From: Pelomyxa schiedti
Lineage: Eukaryota > Evosea > Pelobiontida > Pelomyxidae
DNA length: 64,000 nucleotides
NCBI GenBank assembly: GCA_020536535.1
Contig: JAHLWZ010000470.1
Location: 1,537 to 65,536 of the forward strand
Direction: 5' to 3'
Part shown: positions 1-10,525 of the stretch, one piece after another
Numbering within the stretch: position 1 is the stretch's first letter
Layout of the letters: the number at the start of each line of letters is the position of its first letter
The notes under the pieces: generated by a model
What the model saw: the letters and a program-made list of their open reading frames with translations, nothing else
Database searches by the model: none
Told to the model about the DNA's origin: nothing
Made by a program: the position numbers and the translations under genes

Positions 1-1889
1 TCCGCACGTCGCGAACTCGTTTGACTTGAGCCCATATTCGAAAGTGCCGCCAACTCCTGCCAATGTCCGGAAAGAGCCGCCGCCGCCAAACAAGAATCCT
101 GCAAAGGAACCACCACCACCACCACCACCACCACCACCACCATCAGGCAGACCACCGAGGCCACCCGGCAAGTCAATGCATAGAGCCAACAGAGCCGGTG
201 CGCCTCCTGTTCCTGCACTCTTTGACCCACCCGTGGCAATAACGACAGAGTACGTCAAGAAGGTGAAGACTGTGATGTTTGAGGGCAAACAAATCCCCAG
301 GGAGGTGTATGGAGCCTTGTACCACATGCACGAGCTCGTTGGAAGAAGTGGACGTGGAAGAAGTGGTGGACGTGGAAGTGGAAGAAGTGGAAGTGGGGTG
401 GACATCGGCAGCATCTCCCCGTTCAACACCCAAATTCACCTGAACTCAAACAAGTTTCTGACAGTTGCGACTGTTGATCAATTTCACGGCGCCATCCTTT
501 CCAAGTGCCGCGGGAGATGGGACGTCCATCAGCCGGTGAACCTCTACGGCGCAAGCTCCAAGTCCCCCGTCGCGGAGAGTGAGACTTTTGTGCATCAGGA
601 CACAGCCGTCGGCGCTGACGGATCCGTCATCCCCAAGCCTCTCTTCTTCGTCAAGTTGGTCACGAGGATGGACTCCTCCTCCTCCCGTGGTGCGATGGTG
701 AGGAGCAGCAGTACGGCGAAGACCCCGACCGCGACCGCGACCGCGACCGCAGAACCTGATGGTGCCCTCTTGGTGAGTGACATTGCAACCCTCAAGCTCA
801 TGGTGCTTCCTTCTTCCGCTGTGCCAGGCATGCATATATCCACGCTGCTCTCCCTCACTCTCGCTCTCTCTCTCTCTCTCTCTCTATATATATGTATATA
901 TATATATATATATATAAGATGCTTTTCTATTTGATTTGTTCCACTCAAGCAAAACGCAGGTAAACCCAGAGCAACGGCCTTTCATTCTTCTGGTCCCCCT
1001 CTCCCAAAACTCCCGAAGAAACCTCTCCTCGCTGGTGCGCCGAACGCGCAACAACAACAACAGCAACAACAACAACCACCACCAAGAACAGCAACATCAA
1101 GTGAAGGTGAAGATGTAGACATGGAAACTAGCACGAATCAATCCCGGCACAACTCCTCACCGAGATGCGTTGATGAGAGAGTAGTTGCTATTGCAAAGAA
1201 GGAATCAATTGACACAATGACAAATGCCGAGTTATTGGCGCAGATGCAGGAGGCCGACAAGGTTCTTGTTGCCACATGTGACTTATCAAGAGCAATTGCT
1301 GAGAATGAAAAGCGGGAAGTTGAAGATGCAGCGGCAACCTATCCACAGTTGTTCCAGTAAGCAAAATTACAATTTCTAGTATCCCCCAACTCTTACATTC
1401 GTCCCAGAATTCTTTCTTACTTGGTGGACAGCTGCTCCATGTGCAAAGTGGCTCAGAAACCTTGCGTTCACATCTGTTCTGAAGAACTGATTTTCTTTTT
1501 GAGTCTACGCCTTGTGTGCAAGAAATTCAAGGTGATTGTGACGCACTGGTTATACAGTGGCCCTCAAATCTTCGTGTCTTGCTTTGGCTTTGGCTTTATG
1601 GTGCGTGCTCAGCCAAAAAAAGAGGACGTAGAACATCCGCTTACTATTCACACAGGAAAATGAGTTGGTTCAGGCAATGCTCGAAGGGGACAAGACTCAC
1701 GACGGGCGTAACTGTAACTGCGCGAGCTTGCAATTTGCTCGTTTTCTGCTTGGCAAGTTTTCTCTTTGTATACTTCGTGATGGACTTGGCCAGAAGCGCA
1801 ACAGGTTCTTTTTTTGACTGTTTGTTTGGCTTTGTTTGGTGTTCACCAACCAACCCTCAAATAGGTTTTTGGTGCACCCGTCTCTCTGA
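1..1889 (+). CDS. Proline-rich F-box-like protein, 5' end missing
   Basis: The reading frame is open at base 2, so the N-terminus lies outside the window. I read exons 2-772, 950-1356, 1408-1531, 1656-1804 and 1865-1889; every junction is GT-AG and keeps phase. The first exon has a proline run, a Gly/Arg/Ser repeat around 340-400 and no domain I recognise. The second carries a glutamine run and an acidic helical stretch. The third reads PQLFQILSYLVDSC and, later, LSLRLVCKKFK, which together resemble the two halves of an F-box (SCF ubiquitin-ligase adaptor). If so, the protein would recruit a substrate to an SCF complex; that is inference from a short motif. The C-terminal exon is cysteine-containing and unrecognised. 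An alternative is that the exons after 1408 belong to a separate small gene, but the splice phase joins them cleanly. Confidence 0.55.
857..917 (+). repeat. CT and TA microsatellite inside an intron
   Basis: A (CT)n tract runs directly into a (TA)n tract within the 773-949 intron of the first gene. This makes that intron (177 nt) about three times longer than most others in the window. Confidence 0.9.
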
Positions 1890-4221
1890 ACACCCGTCTG
1901 TGTGCTCTCACAATGATTGGATTTCTTTCACACACCCCCATTTCACCAGCCCCCACAAAAAAAATGTTGTTTGTAGTTTAGAAAAGCAAGAACAACAAAA
2001 AAAAAAAAAACAAACTTTCGTTGAAACGTTGCAGCTACATCATAGCGAAACTCTACTTACAGAAGCAAGATCTCACTGTGTGGTTGCTGACCCAGAGTAA
2101 CATGTTATTATCCTCATCACAAGCAACAACCGATAATTTTTCCCCAACGCAACAAGTCGAGGAAGCAAGTACGGTTGGTTGTTTTGGCGCACGGTGTGGA
2201 TGTGTGACTAAATGTGAAGTAGGAACACCAGCTTTTGAAATTGACAAAACTGTAAAATTCCACAACAGGAACTGTTGTCGCTTGGGCATTATGATTGATT
2301 GGTTGATGCATTGACGTAGGTGAACCTTATACCCATCAACGAGAATGGATGTTTGTTTACCTTCATGAAGTCTTTCTTTTTCTCTTGAACAAGCCAATTA
2401 TGCACTCTCTACTTGGCTTTTAAGACTGTGTTCACTTTTTTGTCTTTGGTCAGTAAAAAAAAATATTATTTTTATCTCAAATGTGCCTAGGCTCCCTTAA
2501 TGGAAGTACCATACTCGTACTCAGGTCTCAGCTTTCCCCTGATTAGTGGTTGTGATCACGTTAATATTCCCCAGTTCTGTAATTGCTATTGCATCAACCT
2601 GAGGTTTTGTTGGCACCCTCCTCTTTTTCCCTGTTGCCCAACACAACTCCAGACTCACTTCCAGGCCGAGCGACTACTTCATATTTGGGTAGGGTACGTC
2701 ACAGTCTCCCTTCATAACTCTCTTCTGAGTACAAAAGCTAGCTTGATCTGGAGAGCCAATAAGGTATACAATACATATCTGAGGCGGGCACTGCCTCCCC
2801 CAACCTGAATGTATGAAATTTACTTGTTTTTTCTTCCAGGCAGTGCCGCAATCCCAAAAACTCCATTTTTAGTTCTTTGTACTTGTGCCTGCAAAGTAGG
2901 CCCCTTTGTATAGTAGTACACATGTAACCTAACAGACTGTAGACCTGAAAGATGTGAAGATTAGGTGACCCGCCCATCTGCCTTGCCTTTTTGCATTCTC
3001 ACGAAGTTATTCGAGATGCACCAGATATTCAGACCTTGAATCAGAAAAATTAATCATCACGGCATAGAATGAGAACTCTACAGGTGGACTTTACAGTTTA
3101 TCGACCTCTTTCTTTAGGATTTATTTAAAATAGGGAGCAGCATAAATACCTACACCTTTGAGTTGTCCAAATACCCCTAAGTGTAAGCATGTCTCACAGA
3201 AAAGAATGGAAGATTAGATGCGAAGAGCGCTTTTGCAGTAGCACATAAAGCAGTTTCCAGTAATGAATTTCTCTTGACTCAATAGATTGGCTTCTTGTTT
3301 ATGCTGGACACAGTTGAAAAAAGAATCAAAAAGATGAGAAGTACTCTCTGGTTGACTTTAGCTTTTTATATTTGGGCCACACGTGCAAATTGAGCTTGAT
3401 TTTATTTACTTGGACAAATCTTTCCATTTGAAATTGAAAACTAGCACTAAGACTACCTCTTGCATAGGTTCATAAGCCACCCACCACTCTAGAATTTGGC
3501 ATCTCCCATGCGTTTTCCGGGGAGCAGAATATATCAATCCCAGATTGGGTAAAGAATTTCTTTTCTTCTTTTTAAACATCAAAGGATCTCCGTAAATACA
3601 GTGACTTGGTGTTTTATTTGGGGAATATGGGAACTGTACCTCCAATTGTGAAACTACACTGGTCTTCCTGCCTTCTGTAGCGCAACCCAAGGTTTGTGTC
3701 CCTCCCTTTTCCTCATTTCTCAGCTGAACAAGGCGTGTCCAACCTCCTGATGGCAAACAAACAAATGTATACTTTCAGTACTGAGGAATGTACATCGATT
3801 TTCTTCCAGGTAGTAAAAGGAAATGTCTTCTTATTACCTCTCGTGCCCACAAAGTAGACAAAAAACCACTCTGACTGACCTGCAGTACATTCATATATTC
3901 TACAACAATGGGCAGATCATAAACTTACTTCACAAATCTCTCTGTCTCAGAGTGGTTTGTCAAGATACCGAAAACTGCTTTTAACTTCAAGACGCCAATT
4001 ACCGCATTCTGTGGTAGATTGGGTGGAAGAACTGGGGCTGTAATTTCCTTCTCACGGTGCGGAGTATTAATGCTACGTGGATTTAAGCAGGTGCTACCTT
4101 ACAGATGCTTCCAAAACTACTGTCTCAAAGTTTCTCTTTCCGTTAAGTTGGATCTATCTTTCAGTTCTCTGAGGTGGAATACCTGATTCAATAAGCTATT
4201 AGCCTTATTTTTGCTATTTAG
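1890..4221. other. Gene-poor AT-rich stretch
   Basis: Open frames on both strands are short, lack recognisable domains and do not chain across plausible splice sites. A minus-strand frame at 3406-3756 is the longest and shows no family resemblance. Two short segments (around 2836-2905 and 3800-3860) look faintly alike, both with a TTCTTCCAGG start and a CAAAGTAG core, perhaps a decayed duplication. I see no convincing gene here. Confidence 0.5.
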
Positions 4222-4968
4222 GACCGTGCCGGACTTGTCTGCTTTTACCGAGCTTCAAGAAGTTGAACTACGAGGAAATCAACTGCGTGAACTCAATGAT
4301 ACAAATAGGAACTTGGCCCATCCCTGAGGATTTTGAGTGCCTGCGATAACGGAATGGAAATCGTTAACGAACAACAGGCATCATCAGTTCGAAGGTAAAC
4401 GATTTAAATTCTGCTTGGTAATGGTGCCAATTGGGAAGCCGCTATTAATTAATTAATACCTCAAAAAACTTGAACTTGGCAACCCAAGTAATAATTTCTT
4501 TTAATTTAATAATTCATTTGCCTGAAGAATTCATTCACCTTAATTAAGGTCCAAGTGCGAACTTCACGAACGTGACTGGCTTTGATTGATTAAAAAAACA
4601 AAATAACTCAATTATGCATCCTCTTGGATTGCATGCAACCTTGGTTCCCCAATGGGGTGCTGACAATTCCTTCTTGTGTTATTATTGAGTATATCTATCA
4701 GTTGCACCAACTACCAGCTGGCATGGGACGATTGACTCACTCAGCCAAACTGAACCTCGTGGATACCCAATTGATTGACGGATTTACATCTATCTATCGG
4801 GTTGAAAACCTCAAAAAGCAAATAGCAGACAGTTACTGCAAAGGGGCTTTGTGAAATTCGCTCTGGAATTCAGGTTGCCCGGAATCTCCCCCTTCAGGAT
4901 CCCGTCATGGTTGAGAGAGCAATTATTGGGGAAGGTCACCTTCTTGATATCTTGAGAGGAAACTTGTA
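4222..4968 (+). pseudogene. Leucine-rich-repeat gene relic
   Basis: Directly after a TTTAG acceptor, the frame reads VPDLSAFTELQEVELRGNQL, a good LRR of the LxxLxxLxLxxN type. It stops at a TGA near 4325, but the +1 frame continues with PSLRILSACDNGMEI, the expected next LRR, so one or more bases have been lost or gained. Further on, 4700-4760 reads LHQLPAGMGRLT followed by AKLNLVDTQL, again LRR-like, and ends in another stop. A last segment (4900-4960) reads MVERAIIGEGHLLDIL before a GTAAG donor. The pieces lie in different frames, with no clean splice model, so I read this as a decayed LRR protein gene rather than a working one. A heavily spliced gene with very small introns remains possible. 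Confidence 0.45.
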
Positions 4969-5562
4969 AGTACAGTGTGATCTTATCTTCCTTGTATCCT
5001 AAATTGTGATGCGCAGTGGCAAACTATCCGTCACTCGATCCTCTACCTTTGAACGTAGACTTCGGGGAAGGCCTTCCTGTCAGCACACCTTACATGTAGG
5101 GCAGCAGTCCAAATGAGCAGTAGTGATCTCATCCGGAGATTAGCTGTACTTAGGTTCTATACGATTAATTATTCCTGAACTGACATTCTGGCAGAAATGA
5201 GACCAGAGCAGCTTCCGATAGTATCTTAATAAAGTAAGAACCTCCAAGAGTAAAGTTAGGCACCAGTCTCACTGAAAACAGGAGCTGGCCACAATTAAAC
5301 AAAGTGTGCCATTTGCAGATGTTAAACCCCCCATAACATTACATTACCGCATCTAGCTTGTTTATTTTTTGTTTCACTAACAGAAGCATAGGATTCTCAC
5401 CGCATCATTGAATCAAATTGATAACGCACTCCGGGCCATTGCAACCTCTCCCGGAATTGGAGCACAAGTTCTATTCTATTGTGTTACCCGCGATTGCCCC
5501 AACGAGAGAACGAAGTTCTGAGCTTCGCTGGACTGTTATAATAATAATCCCTTCTTTTTTTC
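4969..5562. other. Intergenic stretch left of the transposon
   Basis: I see no coding signal. It lies between the LRR relic and the left terminal repeat of the transposon and may be the remaining 3' part of the relic. Confidence 0.4.
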
Positions 5563-5654
5563 GGGCCCCCCTCACTGTATTGTTTCCTTTCGTTTTTTAG
5601 TCACCCGGGTGATTCTAGAATTCGTTGGAAGGTTGCCCAATGTGGTTGGTGTTT
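5563..5654 (+). repeat. Left terminal inverted repeat of the P-like transposon
   Basis: About 92 bp, matching the inverted right end at 8960-9070. Shared landmarks are GGGCCC, TCACT, TTTTTAGTCACC, GGGTGAT, TTCTAGAATTCGTTGGAAGG and CCCAATGTGGT. Confidence 0.85.
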
Positions 5655-5733
5655 TTCTTGTGGGTGGAAGGTTGATAAGCGTCCGTCGGACCAGTGAAAA
5701 AATAAAACTGGGCGTGGGCCACCGTGCAGATTA

Positions 5734-5755
5734 CCTGTCATCCGCGGATGACAGG
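5734..5755. repeat. 22-nt perfect palindrome inside the transposon
   Basis: The half site CCTGTCATCCG is followed immediately by its exact reverse complement. It lies about 80 bp inside the left terminal repeat and could be a subterminal transposase-binding site or a hairpin; the function is not shown. Confidence 0.7.
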
Positions 5756-6031
5756 CATAGTGTGGAGGAGGAATGGTTGTGGTGGTTTCGTGGCTGTTTT
5801 GCGATGGTTGGCAGGTGGTGTAGCGGTTGTTTTGCGCCGTTGTTTCGCGGTTGTTTGCCAGTGGTTTTGCGGTGGTTACATGGTGGGTTCGATGCAGTTT
5901 GGCAGAGGTTTGGTGCATTTGGTACTTGTGGGGCGTTGGCCAAGGTTTGGGACCATCTTTCACTGTTATCACAATTTGTGGAAAGCGAAGCAACGAAGAA
6001 AGAAAGGTTTGTGCCAAATTATTTGTACTAC

Positions 6032-8703
6032 TTAACTTTGTAAACAAATCCACTCATCCCTAGGAGTAGGGATACTTTTCGGTTTCACAGTAATTTTGTG
6101 TTCTTTTTGCATGTGCTCAATAAAGGCATATTCTCGTACATACTCAAACTTGTGTTTCCATTTTTCATGAGTTTGTTGTTTCTCCTCAGCAATATGTAAG
6201 CATTTCTTGCATTTCCACACCAACCTTGGCTTTTTAGAAGTGTTTTTATCTTTCAATTGTGTTTGTGGGGGCCTTTTTCTGGGAAGAGCTTCTTCATGCA
6301 AATGTGTATTTGACTGTAATATGTTACTGTTTGACTGACTAATATCTTTAGATGCAGAGACAACAGAGGATGGTTTGCAATGAGATGCCTTAGGGCTTCA
6401 TAACTTTGCTCAGACTTGAATGGGGCTATTTGGTAGCAATGAGAGCCCTTCTCATCAACATAGTCACAAAAATATAGACACCCACTGCCAATATTATCCC
6501 GGAAGTGCATTTGTTGTATTGTGCGCCTATGGTTTGCACTGTTGTTGATGCATAGCTCTTCACATTTCGCCAAACAGCTATTGTACTCTTGCATTTGCTC
6601 AACTGACATCTTTTCTTGTAGGACTCCATGTTTTTTACTTGGTGGATTGCCCATTGCCAATACATCCTCCATTGTGTAATGCATGCCATGCTCAGCATAA
6701 TTCAGGCTTGTGTGTCGTGGAGTTGGAATGATGCAATCACATGACTTCAGTGCCTCACAGATATGTACTCTCTGCTTCATGTTCATGAATTGGCATACAC
6801 TAAATACTTCTTGAATAGCACGTGCTTGACTGAAAGTATTCTCTAGAAACAATGTTGACAGAGGCTTCATATCATGGAGAATAATATTGTATTCATGTTG
6901 TAAGAGGGCAGCAATTTTCTCAAAGCCATTGATTGTCTTTTCTAAACAGAAAAAAGCTGCCTGTTTGTAAAACCTTTCTTTCCTCTCCTTTGGTTTCTTG
7001 GGGGTAACTTTTGTTACAGTCAAAGATTTGAAGTACTCTAGAGCTTCCCTGAGTTGTGGAATTTTTTCAGATACAGGCTGTTTGTCATCCACAAATAGTG
7101 TATGTACTTTACTCACACACTCGAAGTACTTTACTGCCTCTAAAGAGTCTTTTGTGGTGGCAAAACTTCGGAATAGAGGAAGCAAGGCATAAATAAGTTC
7201 AATTTCCCCATTTGCTTGCTTGTTAGATGGGAATAATGTATCATAGGATGTCAAGCCTCTGGCTTTAAAGACTTCTTTCCTTGGAGCTACAATCTGATGC
7301 ATAGACCGCATTGTGAAACATATATCCTTTTCCACATCAGTGCTTAGGTAGTAATTCAAGGTGTAATTCCGGAATAGCTTCTCCATGTGTGGCACATCAT
7401 AAACAATTTGCAAGTTAGGTTCAATTTTTCTAAGCTTTTGTTCCAGTGGTGTTGTTTTTCCTTTGTTGAAGCCATCACTCACAAGCCACAGTGTTGGTAT
7501 GTCAGCTTCCTTAAGCGCTTTTAACACTTTATTAATACATTTAGAGACAGTTTCATTGTTCATGCTTTTGATGGGAAACTCAAACAGACAGTGGCGTGCA
7601 GAACCATCCCAAGCAACCCAAGCTATTTGCAAGATTTCTTTTGCCAGTTTTTTAGGTATTTTTGTATATTTTTTCTCCATTTCCTGATTCTGAATATCTG
7701 AGATAGGGATTCCTCCCAGAGTTGTTCCTACAAGCATTTTGGAGGTAGTGTCTATGACAAGTCCCTTCTGGACTTCCACTCCATCAATACAGAGTCCGCC
7801 AGGCTTAATTTGATTTTTTAACCCTGTCTTCAGCACTTTTACCCTTTTCCAGATGGACTCCATACCAATCCCAAAATCAGGGGAGATTATTCTTTTTTGC
7901 AAAGTTGAGACTGCTGGCAATGGTATCCCCATCTTTGTTTTTGATTCTACTAAGTGTCCACCAGCCTGCCCTCTTTGTTTTTGTGCCTCTGGAATCCCAC
8001 GGATCAATTCATATCCTTTCTTGTGGCAGTATGTGTACAGTAGCTGAGCCCATTGTGTGATTTCTGGCATGTATTTGATTTGTCTTCTATCATCAACTCT
8101 CATGTACTCCAGAAGCGCCTTAATCAGAACTTCACTGAAAACCAACTTCCCATTCTTGTACTCTTCTTCCAGGCACACTTCCAAGTTTTGCATGAGGTTT
8201 TTCTTTTCTGTTGCCTGCATGCTTTCTAACTTCTTTTTCAGGCTTTCTATTTCCACTATCAACCGAGTTGATTGTTCTTCAAGATTTTTGCAGTATGTGA
8301 ACTGGCTAGGTGTCAAGTGACTCTTTGCCACACTCACTCCTGTTTGTTTATAGTAACAGTGCCGGAGATGCAACAGGTCATATAAATTATTGCACTCTTC
8401 ACACCTCTTATGCAGGCAGTTTTTCACTCTTATGCAATGAGGGTGAGGTTTCAAAAATGAAAAGTAAGTTTCTAATTTGTTGTTCAGGATTCCAACTGGT
8501 TTTGCCTTGGATATTGAATGCATATTTTCCACTACAGTACAGCCAAAATGTTCCCATGTGAACTGGAAAAGTTCTGGGGAATCTCTTTTGCATATTCCAG
8601 TACAGTAAATCAGGTTGGTTTCAGGTTGTGCCTCCTTTACACTTCTCAGATTCTTTGTATCATCACAAGTGGGACAAGCAGCTTGTAAGTGCTGGGGAAC
8701 CAA
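6032..8703 (-). CDS. P-superfamily transposase (THAP9-like)
   Basis: An 816-residue frame (8703 down to 6253) is followed by an alternative C-terminal exon. The N-terminus has Cys pairs (CPTC, CTGIC, CEEC) followed by HLRHC, a likely zinc-binding DNA-recognition region, then a coiled coil near residues 140-165. The RNase-H-like catalytic region shows LCIDGVEVQKGL near residue 305, LWLVSDGFNKG near 410 and YDVPHMEKLFRN near 435, matching the P-element/THAP9 pattern D..., D... and D-P-H-..-K-..-RN. The block FLENTFSQARAI further on fits the late acidic residue. A 58-nt GT-AG intron (GTTATGAAG to CATCTAAAG, near 6345-6405) would skip the 6253 stop and add a tail with WKCKKC and two later histidines, ending at 6032. 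The N-terminal start is unresolved; the frame stays open to about 8785. It acts in the nucleus, cutting and joining the element's ends. Confidence 0.85.
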
Positions 8704-8959
8704 TGTTGATGCTGAGAGAAGTCTGTGTGCATTAAAGGCATCACTTTTGGGTGAAATCCCACCAGGGGATGACCCCTGCTTTTGTGCAGTTCATGACCTG
8801 CATTGTCTGTGACCAACATAAACTTAAGATTACAAACCACCTTCCCTTTGGGCTGCACGTTCCTGAATCCTCCTCTGGTTAACACTGGGTGTGTTTAGTT
8901 GTGTGTGTATTGGCATTTGCTTTATTTTTTTCAAAAGCACTTCTGCCGAAGAATTTTTT

Positions 8960-9070
8960 TAGTCACCCACCACATTGGGTAACCTTCCAACGAATTCTAG
9001 AAGCAGATCCGCCATCACCCGGTGACTAAAAATTCTTTTTAAAGAGAAACTTAATAGAGTGAGGGGGCCC
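8960..9070 (-). repeat. Right terminal inverted repeat of the P-like transposon
   Basis: Inverted match of 5563-5654, with about 12 extra bases. The extra length lies between the TCACCGGGTGAT block and the TTCTAGAATTC block when read on the minus strand. Confidence 0.85.
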
Positions 9071-10525
9071 ACTTTTAACTTAAGTTAAAGAAGCAGCCAG
9101 AGTGTGAAGAGGTTTTAGCAGAAGGTTGTTGACTCACAATTCCATACCACCAAGGATACAGCCTAAACCCACAACCTTAATGAAGAATAACCTGCCTAAT
9201 AAAAAGAGAAAACAACAACACCAACCTACATAAGTTTGGCGCAGCCATAACGGCCGCCAATGTTAATTGTTGGCACACAAAGCTTGCTAAAAAAAAGTCT
9301 ATCCTGGTTTTGGGTGTGTGTGAGGGTTGTTGGCTTTGCCTGTTCTGCCTAAACTTTGTGGTTAACCCCGGATCATCAATACACACTCTTCCAGTAAATC
9401 AACCAAATTTGAAGTCAGACCACACATGTTACTCGAGAAAACCTTCAAATTTGGTTGATTTACTGGAAGAGTGCGTAATATGATGATCGGAAAACTCTCT
9501 CACTGCTCCCCCAAATCGCCAAAAATGTACTCCGGTGATTGGTTTTGTGAGAAGATTTCGCTCTCGATTTGAGAATTGTGGGTTCGTCTAATTCTCTGAA
9601 CTCTGGCACAGACTCAGAGTTTCCCGATCATCAAAGTCACTCTGGCCTCGTTGTTGTTATTTTATCTCTGTAGTGAAATGCACTGGGTGCGCCCAGTGGA
9701 TAAACTTGTTTTTTGTTGGTTGTTTTTATTTTTCATTCATTATGCCGTTTTTTGACTGAAACGTCCAATAAAAAACCGGGCATTGCGTGTGATGGGTGTC
9801 GGCCGACACCCGTTAGCCAATTTTTACGGTTACCCTTGTTGTTGGGTGTTTGTGTGGCAGTTGTTTGTTGTCTGTCGCAATTTTGTTTTGGCCAACCAAA
9901 ACCATTTCTCTGTTCGCTGATGGGTTGGTTGCTCGTGTTTTCTTGTTGGTGTGGTCAAGTGATGGTTGTTCATTTTTTGCCCAAGAAAACACAAGCAACA
10001 AACCCCCTGCACTGTTCTTTTTGTTCATTATTTGCTTTGTATGCTTCAACACCCAAATGCCTCTCACGAAACTGTTTGTAAGCAACAAAGTGAAAAAAGT
10101 GGTTGGGGACCAGTACGCGCGTTGTGGTTGTGTCAGTGGGTGGGGGTGTTGGTTGGGTGGTGCCAGCACTGTGCATTTACCTGTCTGTTTTTTCTGTGAT
10201 ATGGTTGGCATACCTGGTGTTCCCATTGCACCCCACCATGATTTCACTTCTTGAGGTATCTTACCACAGCAGAGGACACCCTTATCACAAAAAGACCAGT
10301 TCCCCCTTTAGCAACACATTTGTTGGAGCAGGGTAACGGCGAGGCATATATCACCAAATCTGCTTGTAAGGAACGGCATTTTGAGATATTTTGTTCGATT
10401 TTGGAGATCTAGATGTTTCTCTCAAAGGAATCATCAGCCGCACTTGGACGAGAAAGTAGAGACACAACTTTGCACGGGCTCCCCGTGAGAAGAGCAAGTG
10501 TACGTAATAAAAAGAAATATTTTTT
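9071..10525. other. Non-coding, GTTG/TTGG-rich stretch
   Basis: Apart from the inverted repeat at 9384-9473, this region holds only overlapping frames on both strands (9713-10254) made of GTTG/CAAC-biased sequence with Cys/Phe/Val-rich or Thr/Asn-rich translations. No domain, splice pattern or start context supports a gene. Confidence 0.5.
9384..9473. repeat. Perfect 31-bp inverted repeat with 28-bp spacer
   Basis: The left arm 9384-9414 (starting CACTCTTCCAGTAAATCAAC) and the right arm 9443-9473 are exact reverse complements over 31 bases. The pairing continues imperfectly outwards, with ATCATC/GATGAT and CCGG/CGG blocks reaching about 9369 and 9490. It contains no ORF. It could be a MITE-like palindromic element, a solo remnant of a transposon end pair, or a large hairpin. 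Confidence 0.9.

Larger units (their letters stand above)
5563..9070. mobile_element. P-element/THAP9-type DNA transposon
   Basis: This is a unit of about 3.5 kb bounded by long inverted repeats and carrying one transposase gene on the minus strand. The left end (5563 to about 5654) begins with a GGGCCCCCC/TCACT stretch and contains TAGTCACCCGGGTGAT, then TTCTAGAATTCGTTGGAAGG and CCCAATGTGGT. The right end (about 8960-9070) carries the same blocks inverted, with about 12 extra bases between the TCACCGGGTGAT and TTCTAGAATTC blocks. Both arms also share the outer TCACT.TATT segment and end at GGGCCC. I could not establish an unambiguous 8-bp target-site duplication. The transposase ORF is long and uninterrupted, which suggests recent activity. 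It appears to have landed next to a decayed LRR gene. Confidence 0.85.

Noticed and set aside
1516..2100. A 194-residue plus-strand frame
   Set aside because: It reads through what I place as introns and exons of the first gene in a different frame; the spliced model explains the region better.
3406..3756. A 116-residue minus-strand frame
   Set aside because: Isolated, no domain, no neighbouring exons, low-complexity Lys run; not enough to call a gene.
2836..3860. Possible duplicated segments
   Set aside because: Similarity is limited to two short blocks and could be chance in AT-rich DNA.
9713..10254. Overlapping long frames on both strands
   Set aside because: GTTG/CAAC-biased sequence keeps several frames open at once; no domain, start context or splice logic.
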